Part shown: positions 41,927 through 53,548 of the stretch, piece after piece
Position numbering within the stretch: the first letter of the stretch is position 1
How the letters are laid out: the number at the start of each line of letters is the position of its first letter
Source of the DNA: Cladophialophora immunda
Lineage: Eukaryota > Ascomycota > Eurotiomycetes > Chaetothyriales > Herpotrichiellaceae
Direction of reading: 5' to 3'
Length of the DNA: 64,000 bases
Assembly: GCF_000835495.1 (NCBI RefSeq)
Contig: NW_015622547.1
Span: 1,612,001-1,676,000, forward strand
Notes under the pieces: generated by a model
Seen by the model: the letters and a program-made list of their open reading frames with translations, nothing else
What the model was told of the DNA's origin: nothing
Database searches by the model: none
Translations under genes and position numbers: made by a program

Positions 41927-43564
41927 CTACCTCCCATCCCTGGCCCAGAAGCTGGGCACCACGCCGAAAAGGCTCACCAATGCCAACCACCACCACGCCC
42001 AGCCGACAACCCCCTTCTCCAGCCCCTGGCCGTACCAGTGGCCCGCGACAATGGGCCCAATGGTCCTGAACGCACTGGACGTCGCAGCGCCCATGCCGTG
42101 GATGGTGCCCAGCATCGCGGGGCTGGGACTGGAGTTGTTGATCAGCAGGACCGAGCCGGGGATCGCAAAGGTTCGCGCGGCGACCTGGAGCACCACGACG
42201 ATGACGATGCCGATCCAGAGCAGGAACGGGTGAGAGATGAGCAGCGACAAGTACGGTGCCAGGGCGTAGGCGACGGGGAACACGAAGAGGGACCAGCGCG
42301 TGGAGCGCAGGAGGCCGAATCGTGCATTGATGCTCGGATACAGGGTCAATTGTAGGATGATCCCGACAAAGCCCAGAATCGACATGGCCAGACCGATCGT
42401 GGGGAGACTAAATTGCAGCCCACCCGTGAAGACGAAAGGCAGGTGGATGGTGGCCTTCTCTTCGTCGGTGGCTCGGGCGGAGGAAAGGAAGATGGTCCAC
42501 AGGGAGGCGAAGCCACCCATCTGGAAATCCATAATGGCGACGGTTGCCAGCACCAGGAGGACGTTGGAAGTGATGGCGTGGTAGAACGGAGGGGCGGATT
42601 TGGGAGGCTCGGACGGCCTGGGAGGTGCCTTTGACGAGGTTGCCGCGGGATTGCTGCTGTCGCCTTCCTTGGGCGGCAGTGTCTCCAGGGGCGTGCTCGA
42701 GGGCATGTTTTCGTCGTCCACCGTATCTGGCCCAGCCGCCGCGTCTGCTTGTCCCAGCTGGCTGTATCCGAAGCGCTGGAAGACCATGGTGCGGATGCGG
42801 TAGGTGATGTTTTCGGCGAGCTCGATGCCTCGGTCTCGGTTGTATTTACGGGAACCCAGCGTTTCTCGCAGACCCATCCAAACGAGCAGTGCGTCGACGA
42901 AGAGCACGAGCGCGCAAAACAGATTGGGCGCCGCGTACGGGAACGTCGTCAGCCATGAGACTCCATGGGCTCCGCCAAAGGTCGAGTTTTCGCCAAAAAG
43001 ACCAGGGTAGTTGTGTACCGGGTCGGAGAGCATGCCGCCAAACAGCGGGCCAAAAATGTTGGCAATGTTCCATGCCAGAGGCAGTAGCAGGAATGTCCTT
43101 GAATGGTATTTTTTCTCGGTACTCTCTGCCAATGCGGTCCTTGCTCCTCCCACTGTTGCGTTGATGGCACCCCCCAGACATCTCCAGACCACGGCCGCCG
43201 CGAAACTTCTTGAGAATGCCACGCCGATACAGCTCAACCCTTGTCCCGTCAGCCCGATCAGAAGCACAGTCTTTCTCCCAAACGACGGAGAATCAGCCAC
43301 CCGCCCCCATAGGATGCCTGTAAACACCTGGGCGGCTGTGAAAACACCCTGCAACACGCCGGCCTCGAAAGATATCTGGCTGTCCGGCGCCGAGGGCGAG
43401 AATGACTTGAGTTGATAAAACATATACGCCTGCAGGGCGGCCTGTTGGAAGAAATCAACCACCCGCACGGAGCATATTATAAAGAGTTGGAATTTGTTCG
43501 GTATCGAGGCCCATGATGGGGGTGGCGGAGGCTTGCCCGGTCGGGTCTCGACGTCGTGCCGCAT
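41927..43564 (-). CDS. MFS transporter (ZIFL / Ycr023c-like)
   Basis: A single exon of 545 residues from the ATG at 43564. It has two sets of hydrophobic segments joined by a long polar loop (about 275-335, with acidic, Ser- and Pro-rich parts). After segment 2 it carries the MFS loop GRVADSPSFGRKTVLLIG. GGAINATVGGARTALAE, then LPLAWNIANIFGPLFGGMLSDP, are typical of the yeast Ycr023c and plant zinc-induced-facilitator-like group. FLLWIGIVIVVVLQVAARTFAIPGSVLLINNSSP and the final WWWLALVSLFG fit the last segments. It is a plasma- or vacuolar-membrane exporter of unknown substrate. A neighbouring role in the uracil cluster is not indicated. Confidence 0.87.
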   Translation of the reverse strand: MRHDVETRPGKPPPPPSWASIPNKFQLFIICSVRVVDFFQQAALQAYMFYQLKSFSPSAPDSQISFEAGVLQGVFTAAQVFTGILWGRVADSPSFGRKTVLLIGLTGQGLSCIGVAFSRSFAAAVVWRCLGGAINATVGGARTALAESTEKKYHSRTFLLLPLAWNIANIFGPLFGGMLSDPVHNYPGLFGENSTFGGAHGVSWLTTFPYAAPNLFCALVLFVDALLVWMGLRETLGSRKYNRDRGIELAENITYRIRTMVFQRFGYSQLGQADAAAGPDTVDDENMPSSTPLETLPPKEGDSSNPAATSSKAPPRPSEPPKSAPPFYHAITSNVLLVLATVAIMDFQMGGFASLWTIFLSSARATDEEKATIHLPFVFTGGLQFSLPTIGLAMSILGFVGIILQLTLYPSINARFGLLRSTRWSLFVFPVAYALAPYLSLLISHPFLLWIGIVIVVVLQVAARTFAIPGSVLLINNSSPSPAMLGTIHGMGAATSSAFRTIGPIVAGHWYGQGLEKGVVGWAWWWLALVSLFGVVPSFWARDGR

Positions 43565-43578
43565 GATTGACGAGGGTC

Positions 43579-43614
43579 TATGGGTATGGGTATGGGTATG
43601 TGTATGTGTATGTG
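43579..43614. repeat. TATGGG/TATGTG short tandem repeat
   Basis: Three copies of a TATGGG-type unit pass into two TATGTG units, directly upstream of the MFS start codon (minus strand), in its 5' UTR or promoter. Confidence 0.8.
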
Positions 43615-44112
43615 GATGCGTATATGCGTCACCGGAGTATGTTCTTGTAAATTTTCATATATGCCAGCATGATACGCTCGATCGAACGGTGTACGTCTCC
43701 AATGCGGAGGGGTGTCGTCGACTTTCGTAGGATGTCTCGCTAAAGGTCGTGACGAGGGCGCAGCCGGCGTTGTTGGCTGTACGAGTCAGCAACAGTGCTT
43801 TTTGGCGGGATACAAGCGACAGTCAAGTGCTCGTATGAAATCTCTGCGGTATGTGCAGAACCCAGCAGGCCCTATGTCGAAAGAGAGGGCTGGATATGGC
43901 AGTATCGGTACCGTGACCAGGCCAGAAGAGAGATCTGATAAAGGATATCCGAAGTCGGGGAAGCAGACACGAGAAAGGGCCTGTTGGCGCTGGGAGCGAA
44001 AGGTTTGCAAGACGTCAACCCACAGTAGCGGGAGGTTTTCTTGGTACTACGCACATTGCCTAGTCGGTACATAGTGCCCGGATGGCGGACGCATCAGCAC
44101 CGTTTGGCTTGC

Positions 44113-44164
44113 GCAGGCCTAGTTCCTCCCTAGAAGGAGATACGAGCAGCGGCACTAGGCCTGC
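44113..44164. repeat. Perfect 11-base inverted repeat with 30-base loop
   Basis: GCAGGCCTAGT at 44113-44123 is matched by ACTAGGCCTGC at 44154-44164. It could form a hairpin. No promoter or gene end is close enough to give it a role. Confidence 0.6.
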
Positions 44165-46053
44165 AAGACGCCCCCCCTTTCGCCCCGTAGCATCGGCATG
44201 GGCTCAACCGAGCCAAGCCTGACAAGCGTTTTGTTCGTCAGTCGGACCCGGGAGTCGGGCCCCCAACCCAGTTGCGGGAAGGAGTGGCATGGGGCCTATT
44301 AGTAGTCGCCTGGGCACTTGGCTGGCACTGGTCACCCACTTACGGCAGCTGCAGCATACCTACCATTGGCGTTTTCCTTTAGGCGAGGTGGCTCTGACTC
44401 GCTCCAACCCTGCAAAGTAGTTTCGCCTGTAAAATGCTGGGGCGCCTCTGCTCGTATGTATGTAACCTGTCAGGGATTCGGATCAGCGTCCAGAGGAATC
44501 ACAAGGAATCACAGCGGCTCATAGTGCGGAGGGGCGACCGGGGGAGATGCCAGGACTCAACTCGTACAGGTTGATTGCAACTCTTCGATCCACGTAAAGT
44601 AGAGAGATCAAGAAGGGGAGAACGAGGGCAAGAGCCAGAGAGCCAGAGAGAGTGTGGGAGCACGAGTAAGGGCGTTTCGGCCATGGGCATATCAGATCCC
44701 ACTTCTAGTGCTTCGCAATCATATTCCAAGATTACCAGCAAGCTGTCATTCCAGCCCAATACTAATGAACCACTACCCAAGGTGACCTACAACCAGGGTC
44801 AAGGCCCTTCCCTTCATTTCTGATGTATTCGCCGGTCGCCTTTTGTCCCCCCTTTCGGTGATTTCCTTTTTCCTCCCTTTCTTAGCCCCCAGGGAAGCGA
44901 GCCTCGTTTGATGGGAAGGCTGAGGACAAGCATTTCACTATACCAGTCCTTGTCCCCTAGAGCTTACACGTGGAAATTTTCTTCGTCTTCCCCCGGCAGC
45001 TGCATGGGAAATATCTCGAGCAGATCCAATGCTGCATCTGGCACGGGTTAATTGCGGTGCCCGGCAGCCCATGGACCTACAGTATTGTACTGCCCCAGCT
45101 TGCCGTATGGGTGGTGGGACACGATGCAAGTCTCCGCGCAAAGCAAGGTGTGTAACCACCCTCCCACCCGCCTTCTGCCCGTCGTCAAACAAGCCGGGTG
45201 TCTCCTCGTGGCCTGCAGGTACTCGTTGCATATGTGTCCTTCCCAACCAGCTCTTCCCTGTCCGGCTGGATCCCTGCGACAGGCGGCATCTCGGTTGTGG
45301 CACCCTAATCTTGATACACGGTTTGGGTTTTCGCTGCTTGCTTGCTTGCTGGCTGGATGGCTGGCTGGCCTGCCTCCTATTATGTAGGCACTCATTGCAT
45401 GGAGGAGGGTCAGCCATGTGGCCACTCTGCAAATCTGTTCCTTTCCATCCAAAGAAGCCCTATCAGCCAGTTCATCCGTGCTAAAACTTGGATGGTGGGC
45501 TTGAACAACCAGGGCCAGCACGGCTAATCGGCATGATCTCGTCCCCACCGTGGCCTCCCCGGGGGCAAATCCAATGTAATATACTCGGTGAAATGGGCTT
45601 GTAAAGACAACAAGCTATTACTAGGACTTGCTTTCTCTCCCGTTCTTTTCTCGGATCGTGATAGCTGCCACAAGCTTCGCTTAAAGGCCTTGTTCGACAG
45701 AAAATGCTGTCCCGCCACCGGAAATGTGAAGTTAACAACACCCCCATAGCCATTGCATTCCCAGGTGGTGTTGGAGACAAGACGCCTCTCGTCAACTCGC
45801 ATCTCTTTTTGACACAAAAGAGCAGACTCTTCAAGGTCAGCCATTGAATACCGGGCCTTGGATTTTCTTCTCTGGAGCCTCACGTTGCTCTCTCTTCCTT
45901 CCCGGATCGCCGGTAAAGATGGTGGCTGCAAGCGGTTGCAGTAGTGCAAAGTCTGTAAGCGGGCTGCCCGGAAGCTGGTGATTGGAAACAGAGGACAAGA
46001 AGAGAGTGTCGACACGCGACAGGAAATTTTCGAGCTTGTCGAGATGATTCTTT

Positions 46054-46071
46054 GGGGGGGGGGGGGGGGGG
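46054..46071. repeat. Run of 18 G
   Basis: A homopolymer of 18 G on the plus strand, 3' of the arylsulfotransferase-like gene. Its length in the assembly may be unreliable. Confidence 0.8.
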
Positions 46072-46278
46072 TTGATAAAAAATACTCGTATTAATCGTTC
46101 GTGACATCATTCATTACCTCTACTCGCAAGAAAAGGAAGATGCTACATAGATATTCCTGTGGCCATGCCCGATGAAGCGACACAAGAACATCCTTTTCGC
46201 AAAAATGCTCATGACATGACATCTAAATCCCGATAATTCAGCAGGTTTAGGGGCTCTAATGCAATGCGCCGGAAAATG

Positions 46279-48319
46279 TCAAGACGGGTCTGTAATCATG
46301 GGCGTCCGGTCGCCGTCCTGCTCTTCCAGCGACAGAGCCTTGTAGCCAGCACCGGCGCCGACCTCCCTCCCTCCTTTTCTCTTCACCGCTCGGTAGACGT
46401 TGTGGGCCAGGACATGGACCGGCCGCGAGACGAAGTTCCTCGTCGCCAGCACGATGATCAGGATGATGAAGACGGCGAGCCCAGCGAACGTGCCCCCGTA
46501 GATTTCGGCGTTCTTGATCCTCTCGGCCCGCTGCCGGTCGGCTTCCAGTTTCTCCTGCTCTTGCTTGAGCTTGTCCCCGTTGTCCTTGTCCTGCTTTGCT
46601 GCCTGCTCTTTCTTCCGCTGTTCGGGCGAGGGCATGAAGCGGCAGGCAACGTCGTCGCAGTACTCCCGCAGTTGCTCGTTGGGGATGAAGGTCGACTGGA
46701 CGGCGGACGCCCCCAACACCTGGCCATCCTTGTCCAGGGCTTCGGCGTACGAGTACGTATACGTCCCGTCGTGCCTGGAGATGGTTTCGAACCCGTTCTT
46801 GGGCACGGTCGAGATTTCCTCCCACGGGCCCTGCTTGGATTCTCCGCCGTAGAACCGCCACGACTTGACTTCCGTGGCGCCATTCCACGAGGCATAGATC
46901 ATCATTTCTCGGCCGTCCTTGGAGTACGTCCACAGGGCAGGCTTCGTCAGCGGCATGCCCACCCAGTTGTCGAATTTGTGGACTCGATAGTTCATGGTGT
47001 TTGTCCACGCAAGCGCCCCGTAGAAGATAATCTCGTACGTGTCCGGGGCGTACTCGGTCCAGAAGGCATCGTTGCCCCAGCCCATGACGATGCCTCCGTT
47101 GGGGAGAATTTGCATGTTGCCCTGGGATTTGGAGATGTGCGCGTGGCCGTCGACGAACGGTGGGTCGAGATTCAAGAGACACGTCGCTACTTTCGTCCGG
47201 TGGTCCACCACAATGATCTGGCCCGTCGAATGCGGCTGGGTCTGGTTGAAGCCGTTAGTGCCATTGTCGAACAGGGAGAGCACGGTGTGCGTTTCGTTGT
47301 CGGAAATGAATCGGGCGTCATGCTGGGAAGAGAACTGGAAGCCCTCGAGTGCGTAATCCGATTTCGCTCCGTTCAGACGCCAGATGACGTGGCCATCGAC
47401 TCCTGAAACCTTATACACCGCAGAGGTGTGGCGCGCCGAGATCAGGTAGTCGCCGTCCTTGTTTTTGTCGATGGAGTTGATGTGGAAGTAGTCCCAGGGA
47501 CTGTCGGGGTGTTCAGCAGTTCCGCTGATCTCGGTGGTACTCGGTCCAACCCAACTCTCGCTGGGGTGGACATGGTCCAGGCTGTGCCATTCGAACAGAA
47601 CTTCCCCCGTGTCGACGTCGACCTCCTGGAACGCTCCTTGCTGGATGTAACCAAGACCATCGCACAGATTCCAGGGACACATGTCGTAAACGCTGCGGAG
47701 GTACTGGGTCATGAGCGCTTGTTTCCCGTCATTGATAATCCTGAATTCGTGCATGTCGGAAGAGGCCTGGTAGCTGCCCGGCTCAATGGATTTGACGATG
47801 CGATAGTGTTTGTCCATGATGAGGCCGTGGCCGTGGCCCCAACCGAGCATTTGCACTCCCTGATAGAAGCATAGATGGATCTCGCCTTTGTACATGCATG
47901 TCTGGGGCGCGTGAGAGACACCGGGTCCAGCGCTGCCAAAGCCCGAATATATCAGGTTCTCGTGGGAGATTAGCAGGCCAGACTACTTCTTCAAAAGATG
48001 GCACTAGACTTACAGCATCGTTGTCGTATATATGGACGCCTTCCTGGGCTGCTTGGTACGGGGCGACAAAGTAGTAGCCCGGCGCGAGTTTCTCTGCCTG
48101 TCTTCGAAAGACGCTGAGAATGGGCGCAAACAAATCAGGCCTCTATTATTATGCGACATTTGGTCAATCCGGTGCGTCCGAGCAAAGCGAAGCAGTATTT
48201 GCAAAAGGGGTGTTGCTTACCGATCGAAAAATGGAGATGGGTTGAGTCTTGTTGTCGGCGGCTATTCTCCAGGCGAACAGGCATATTAGCCAGCACTGCA
48301 AGGATAGCGAGAGCCTCAT
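46279..48319 (-). CDS. Arylsulfotransferase-like (ASST, PF14269) secreted, membrane-anchored protein
   Basis: Three exons, 48319-48221, 48142-48014 and 47958-46279, join in phase to 635 residues. The introns are 78 and 55 bases. The signal peptide is MRLSLSLQCWLICLFAWRIA. The body has the fungal arylsulfotransferase pattern: YIYDN, NLIYSGFGSAGP, GWGHGHGLIMD, DMHEFRIINDGKQALMT, WDYFHINSIDKNKDGDYLISARHTSAVYKV and QHDARFI. A Lys/Glu-rich coiled-coil-like stretch (about 525-560) leads to a single membrane segment, GTFAGLAVFIILIIVLAT (about 564-582), and a cytosolic tail of 53 residues. Bacterial ASST moves sulfate between phenols; activity of the fungal family is not proven. The acceptor of intron 2 is chosen to keep NLIYSG. 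Confidence 0.85.
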
Positions 48320-49661
48320 CGCATCAGCCTTTTGCCGGTCTCGGTTCAGCAAAGAACCAAGAAACCAGCAACGAATGTCTTGTGCGAGGTCAAGAAATCA
48401 ACCTCCCAAAAGCAGAATCCCCGAGAGAATCGAAAAAAAGGCTGACCCCCTCAAAGTAAAAGCCTGGAACACCCGCTTATCCAGATCTGCACGGGGCGCG
48501 AGCACCGGAAGTCGCTGCCAACTTGCCAAGAGGCACGCGATTCTCTTCTGGTCCAGCAAATATCCGACGTGGCGGAGAGGATCCGAGTTTCAGCTTTCAG
48601 GCTTCCCCCGTATCTGACGCTGAGGCGGTTGGACACCCCAAAAGGGTTGGAATATAGCAATTTCGGGCGGTGGGAGGCCCCTTCGTACAGGTTGCTCGGT
48701 ACCAAGTCCAATGCCTGATTCGAAAAAATGACACGAGGACAAGAACAAGGTAGTGATATGGGAAAGTCGTTAGCCACCGGCCCTGTGGGTACGGCCCTTA
48801 TGTGGTTCCTTTGAGCTCCCGGCCCCCAGCCAGAGCAAACGCCTACTCATACCTTGTACACCTGAATTGAAATGACAAGGTGAGCAAGTCCACAGAACTT
48901 TTAGCCACTGTGCCGAGACACTAGTTCAAGCCTTGAACGGGGGGTGATGGTGTGAAGTAATAGTACTTGTAGTTAGTCCGTTGGCCACTAAGCGGAACCC
49001 CCGCCTGACCTCTGTACCAACCAGTTTATGTCAATGATAGGAAGGCAGGTGCTGATCTTTGGGATTATCTAGCGGCACGGTTGCAATGTATCAAGTGGGT
49101 TAAGCTCAATGCTCGAGCTCGAACCCCGGCTAGCTCCCATCTTATCAAAGATCATATCATCATATCTAAAGTGTCTTTTTTTCTCTCTCTAGGTGAAGCA
49201 CGAGAGGTGAGAAGCATTGTCAGACTGCATCTTGTATGGAGTATATCGGTGACACCGTGGTAGATTTGTTCTCTAGATGTACCGATAGACCTAAATGAGG
49301 TAGCTCCTCTGTCTCCCCCGTCTAAAGTACTCGTGTTCAATAGTCCCAATCAAGAGTCGGAGAACGACCGGTAGCTATGATAAAGCTTGATATCTTGTAC
49401 TGCTCGATACTACCTGACGTCGGCAGGAGCCGACGACCTCTATCAGTACATACTACCTCAGAATGTGTCCAAAACTCCCCTACCACTTTTTTGGTCCAAA
49501 CCCATTGCCAAAGCCATTATGTCTAGAAGAGAACAATTGCGCCAGCGCCCATAGCAAAGATTAGAACAAGTAATTACACACAAAACCCGCCAAAACACCC
49601 AGGCTATGTACAAATCTTGCCCTGCATGTGCGTTGGACAGAGTCTCCTCGTAGTGGTTGAA
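48320..49661. promoter_or_regulatory. Upstream region of the ASST-like gene
   Basis: 1,342 bases between two minus-strand genes. The left part is the ASST promoter; the right part is the 3' flank of the sulfotransferase gene. No gene is seen. A GC-rich stretch around 49110 resembles part of a tRNA B box but lacks the rest of a tRNA. Confidence 0.5.
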
Positions 49662-50555
49662 TCAGGAAGCTGCCGTCCAGAGTGGGGTGTTCTGCGCAAA
49701 CTTGGGCAGGTAGTGGGTGTAAGCAAACGTCGCCGACAGAGCAGTGGCGACCACGGGAACTCCCACCACCAGGGCTCGGAAGATAACGTTCATCATCTGC
49801 TTGCGGTTTTGTGTTCTGCATCGTTGCACAAAGTTCTCCGCGTCATTGGATCTTGGGAATGGCTTATCGGGAATGGGCTCGCCGAGATACTCGCACAGAG
49901 GTCGCCAGCCAGAACTGACGCGGTACTCGAGCAGCTTCCCCGGTGGCACCAATTCTCGGATCTCCTTATAATAGTCGTGGAACCTCTGCTTCCCCTGGTT
50001 CTCGAAGTCGTCGTAAAAGAAGTACTTCCAGAATTTGCGCAGCATCGGGTGGTACAGGCCGGCGGCCCAGTCAAAATTGGCAACGGCCTTAAGTTCAGGG
50101 TCATTGGCGCGCCAATTGACCGTCTTCATGACCGAGTTATGCCACGAGTCCACGTCTCTCGTTGTGATAATGACTTTGGCGTCAGGGTACGCCTCGATCA
50201 GTTCTTTGGCAAACGCCACTGCAGGCCAGTCGCAGACTGCCTGGCAGTGGCCGAAGAGTGCATCCCACTCTTCACGGCCAAACTTTCCTTTGCCCTCGAA
50301 CTTTGCAGCAAAGGCGTCCATCCAGCAGAGACAATCAGGCGGATTTTCAACACTAGCGGACATCATGTGGTAGGTGTCTGTGTAACCCAGCTCTTTCAGG
50401 GCGGCTCTTAACGAGGCTGTACCCGTCCTCCCCAGGCCGAGTGCCAGCACTCTCATCGGTACGATTCTTTTGCATTGCCGGCGATCGATGTCGGTTTGGT
50501 ATGGGGTGAATATGTCGGTGGCAGGCTTGGGAGTATATGGAATTCCTGATGCCAT
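49662..50555 (-). CDS. P-loop sulfotransferase-family protein (Sulfotransfer_4) with C-terminal membrane anchor
   Basis: A single exon of 297 residues from the ATG at 50555. The P-loop-like PAPS-binding motif LGLGRTGTASLRAAL starts at about residue 39. The middle has DWPAVAFAKELIEAYPDAKVIITTRDVDSWHNSV, typical of the fungal Sulfotransfer_4 family. EYRVSSGWRPLCEYLGEPIPDKPFPRSND follows. A hydrophobic tail, NVIFRALVVGVPVVATALSATFAY (about 254-277), would anchor it in a membrane. Members are often mislabelled as efflux-pump or epimerase proteins, and no substrate is established. It lies next to the ASST-like gene in the same orientation. Confidence 0.87.
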   Translation of the reverse strand: MASGIPYTPKPATDIFTPYQTDIDRRQCKRIVPMRVLALGLGRTGTASLRAALKELGYTDTYHMMSASVENPPDCLCWMDAFAAKFEGKGKFGREEWDALFGHCQAVCDWPAVAFAKELIEAYPDAKVIITTRDVDSWHNSVMKTVNWRANDPELKAVANFDWAAGLYHPMLRKFWKYFFYDDFENQGKQRFHDYYKEIRELVPPGKLLEYRVSSGWRPLCEYLGEPIPDKPFPRSNDAENFVQRCRTQNRKQMMNVIFRALVVGVPVVATALSATFAYTHYLPKFAQNTPLWTAAS

Positions 50556-53548
50556 TGCGGAAGGTGGTTTAACGAAAGATGAGGGTTGTTCCGAGAGACT
50601 ATGTGCGTGAAGTCAATGGCGCGGAGACACTGGACGGACGAGCACAAGCTTGCGCAATGGAGCTCAGTATTCGGCCAGCACCAAAGATATAATGATAGCA
50701 GACAAGGCTAGGTAGGTGTTCTGATCGTTGGACCGGTGTTGGAAAAAGAACGGAGGGTGGAGGAAAAGATATGATTGCACAGAGGAAACAAATCTTGGGA
50801 GGCTCTTATTCAGAGGGGCCGAAGTTCGCAGCCCTGGTAAGGCCTATCAGTATCCCAACGGAGACGCAACACGGGCCTTCGATCTTAGCCTATTGGGGAG
50901 GTGCGTTCGGAAAGAGACACGAGAGAGAGAGGAAAAGGTTGAAGAGCGACCGGGGAAACATGTAACGGGCACCTCCTTTTTTTGCCCGCAAAACCTGAAG
51001 ATAGGAGGATTCAGCCGGGGAGGGGAGGGGGCAATTTGCCTGCCGGTCATTTCACTGTTTGGCGAACGAAGTATCAATCGAATCTCTCAAACGAGTATCC
51101 CATGCAACCCAGTTTCTGGACAATCTTTGGCCTTCTGGGAATTGGGGCGATCAAAGGTGTGCCAGGTGCCAGGATGGGCGCCGTGCGGTGGGCCGCCCAC
51201 GCCGCCACAAGCCAGGGTGGAGGATGGGTGGATGATGCAGGTATTACCGCACGGCCAATCAAACGGCCCTGTTCAAATGACCAGCGGACTCTGCCAAGAA
51301 CGCCACTTACGACGCCTCCTCGCCAAAAGATATTGGGGCGGACTTGCGTCTCGGGCGGGTGAGCCAGTCAGACCGCGCCATGGCCAAAAGGAGGTGGAGC
51401 TGGTTGGCACCCGAGTCAGACGGAGTGCGTTTGCCAAGACCGGCTGGACCCAGAAACGCGTCCAAGCAGCAGCGAGGAACGTGGGAGGGCGGGAACGGGG
51501 GGGAGGTGGAGAGGAGTATTCGTCACGAAGATGCACTTTTGCAGCAGGGTACACGCAGACACGGGGCAAACACAGCTCAAACACTGTAGAGAGGGGAGGG
51601 AAGATTGCCACGGGTACCTGGCCAGCTGGTCTCGCAGCATGTGCTCTAGTTCCCGCGACGACAGGGACATATCGCTTCACGGGATTGAATGTAGTGGTGT
51701 GGCTCTTTTTTTTTCTCGCATGGCCAAGCGAGTCCTGGTAAGTGTAGCGACAGACTCGGCGTGGCAGCTGTCCTCAATGTCTGGTACATGTACTATGACG
51801 ACTTGGATGGTTACTTAGCTCCGGGTACACGGGCCAAGGAGAGGCGTTGGCCAACTTTGATTTTGGCGGAAAAGAGAGAACGACTTTTGACGCCGATATC
51901 CGGACGCTTGAAGATTGGTTAGTTACCAAATAGCGACGGATTGAGATCAATAGAGAGATTATGAAGGCAGCCAAATCGGGTGTTCCATTTGCCTCGGAAC
52001 ACCTTCTTGATAAGGACGGCTTGGCACATCCAAGCTGCTAAGAAGAATTACAGCGAGGATGCCAGTAGGTAGAAAGAGGAGTGATACATCCACCATTTGA
52101 ACCCCCTCTGTTCTTGTCACAGATACCTATCGACCTTGGGAAGTGGTCAGCTGTCAAAGGAAAATGCAGACAGAGAGACATCGACATCAACGTTCCGTGA
52201 CTGCTCCGGAATCCGGAGTGCCCCTTGAAACACAGTCCGACATTTACCGAAGCCAAACCCCCTCATAGAGAACACCAGACTGGAAATCCAGGTAGCCTGA
52301 CGAGTCCAGAGGAGTCCATCTTGTAGGAGGTTACTGTGAAGCTAGAACCATATGCAGCTACATGGGCTCGCAACGTGTCTCACATCTGTTCTACCGGCAG
52401 GCCATCACCGACAAACCCCCCCCCCCCCCCCGGGGTGCGTGGACAGGACAGTACCGGACACCAATCTCCACCAATCAACCAAACATGCAAATTGCGACAC
52501 CCCTTCGGTTTATGTGAAGTACAGGATCGCCTGGACGAATATGCCTGTAAGAGATCGCTATGCACCTCATACAGAAAGATCGACAGGGGTGCTTGACATC
52601 GAACGGCGGGTCGTGTCTGATATGGGAGACCTTGGCAGTTGACAAGCAGACGCATATACACATTTGGATATCGGACACCTCGTACACTGCACACGCATGG
52701 AGAAGGATGAGTCTGATTTCAGGCACTGCTGCCGAATAAAGACCAATCGGGCGTCGCTGCATGCGATTGCGTTCCTGGATCGACGTTTTCGCCGCTGACT
52801 TCTGACAACAGTACATGTCTGCAGCATTCACAAGGACCGGAAGTCGTCGTGTGAGCAGTGATTAATCTCCGTATTCATCTCACTAGAAACCCTGACCCCC
52901 ATCCTTTACGGGCAAGGAGGCATCTCTCAGCTTGCATATCGCCCAGAGCTGACTCCTATCCTTTGCCATACCCCGCAGTTTGCGAGGTACCAGTATTCAA
53001 CTCTAACTCGTATGGTCAGCCACGTGTCACAAGCACATCTCAAGATAGCCCAAGGCAGCAGCCAGCGGCGTACTAGCTACCTGTGTACCTGGGCCCTGGG
53101 ATGGATCCGGTTTAGCGATAAGCACTATTCGATCTGCTGTGGCATGAACTTTGGCATCAGGAGCCCCTTTGGGGTAGCAGCCTGCCTTGCAGAGTTAAGT
53201 TCGTCTAGAACTAGCCCAGAGCCGCTTCCTTCCCCTGGGCCGGATCGAGACGGAAAGGTAAAAATTTAGAGCCAGGCAAAAGAAGACAACATGTAAGAAG
53301 GGCCACGGGAATAATTGTGGATGAGAGCAGGTATGTTACCTAAGGAGGAATCAGCGAGACTAAGCGCGTGGACCAGGTTGGTCAGATTTGGCAAAACTAC
53401 CCAGGCTCTTCTTGGAAGAGGAGACGATGTCGCGCCATAAACCCGGTAAGCCAACAAAGATGGAGAGAAAGAAAAGAACCACACCAGACTCTGGCTCTTC
53501 GTCGTATGGACTTCCACCGATTGAACACTACGCTACTCTCTGGCCAGC
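50556..53548. other. Long intergenic region
   Basis: 2,993 bases without a supported gene. A 16-C run is at 52416-52431. A frame of more than 1 kb on the plus strand (to 51741) begins without ATG, is rich in Arg/Gly and shows no domain, so I treat it as chance. The left end is the promoter of the sulfotransferase gene. Confidence 0.55.
52416..52431. repeat. Run of 16 C
   Basis: A cytosine homopolymer in intergenic DNA, similar to the C run at 37361-37373 and the G run at 46054-46071. Confidence 0.8.

Larger units (their letters stand above)
43565..46278. other. Long intergenic region
   Basis: 2,714 bases without a supported gene. The right end (about 43565-43750) is the MFS promoter, with a TATGGG/TATGTG repeat. 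A perfect 11-base inverted repeat lies at 44113-44164 and an 18-G run at 46054-46071. Frames of 90-170 codons exist on both strands but show no domain or start context. Confidence 0.55.

Noticed and set aside
46264..47406. Long plus-strand frame of 380 codons
   Set aside because: It lies exactly opposite the ASST-like gene and arises from that gene's GC-rich third positions. No domain is visible.
49085..49140. tRNA-like B-box sequence on the minus strand
   Set aside because: The T-arm does not pair, and no A box or acceptor stem matches it.
49617..50411. Plus-strand frame of 264 codons
   Set aside because: It is the antisense shadow of the Sulfotransfer_4 gene.
50728..51741. Plus-strand frame of 337 codons
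   Set aside because: It begins with TTG, has Arg/Gly-rich low-complexity composition, and no recognisable motif or splice support.
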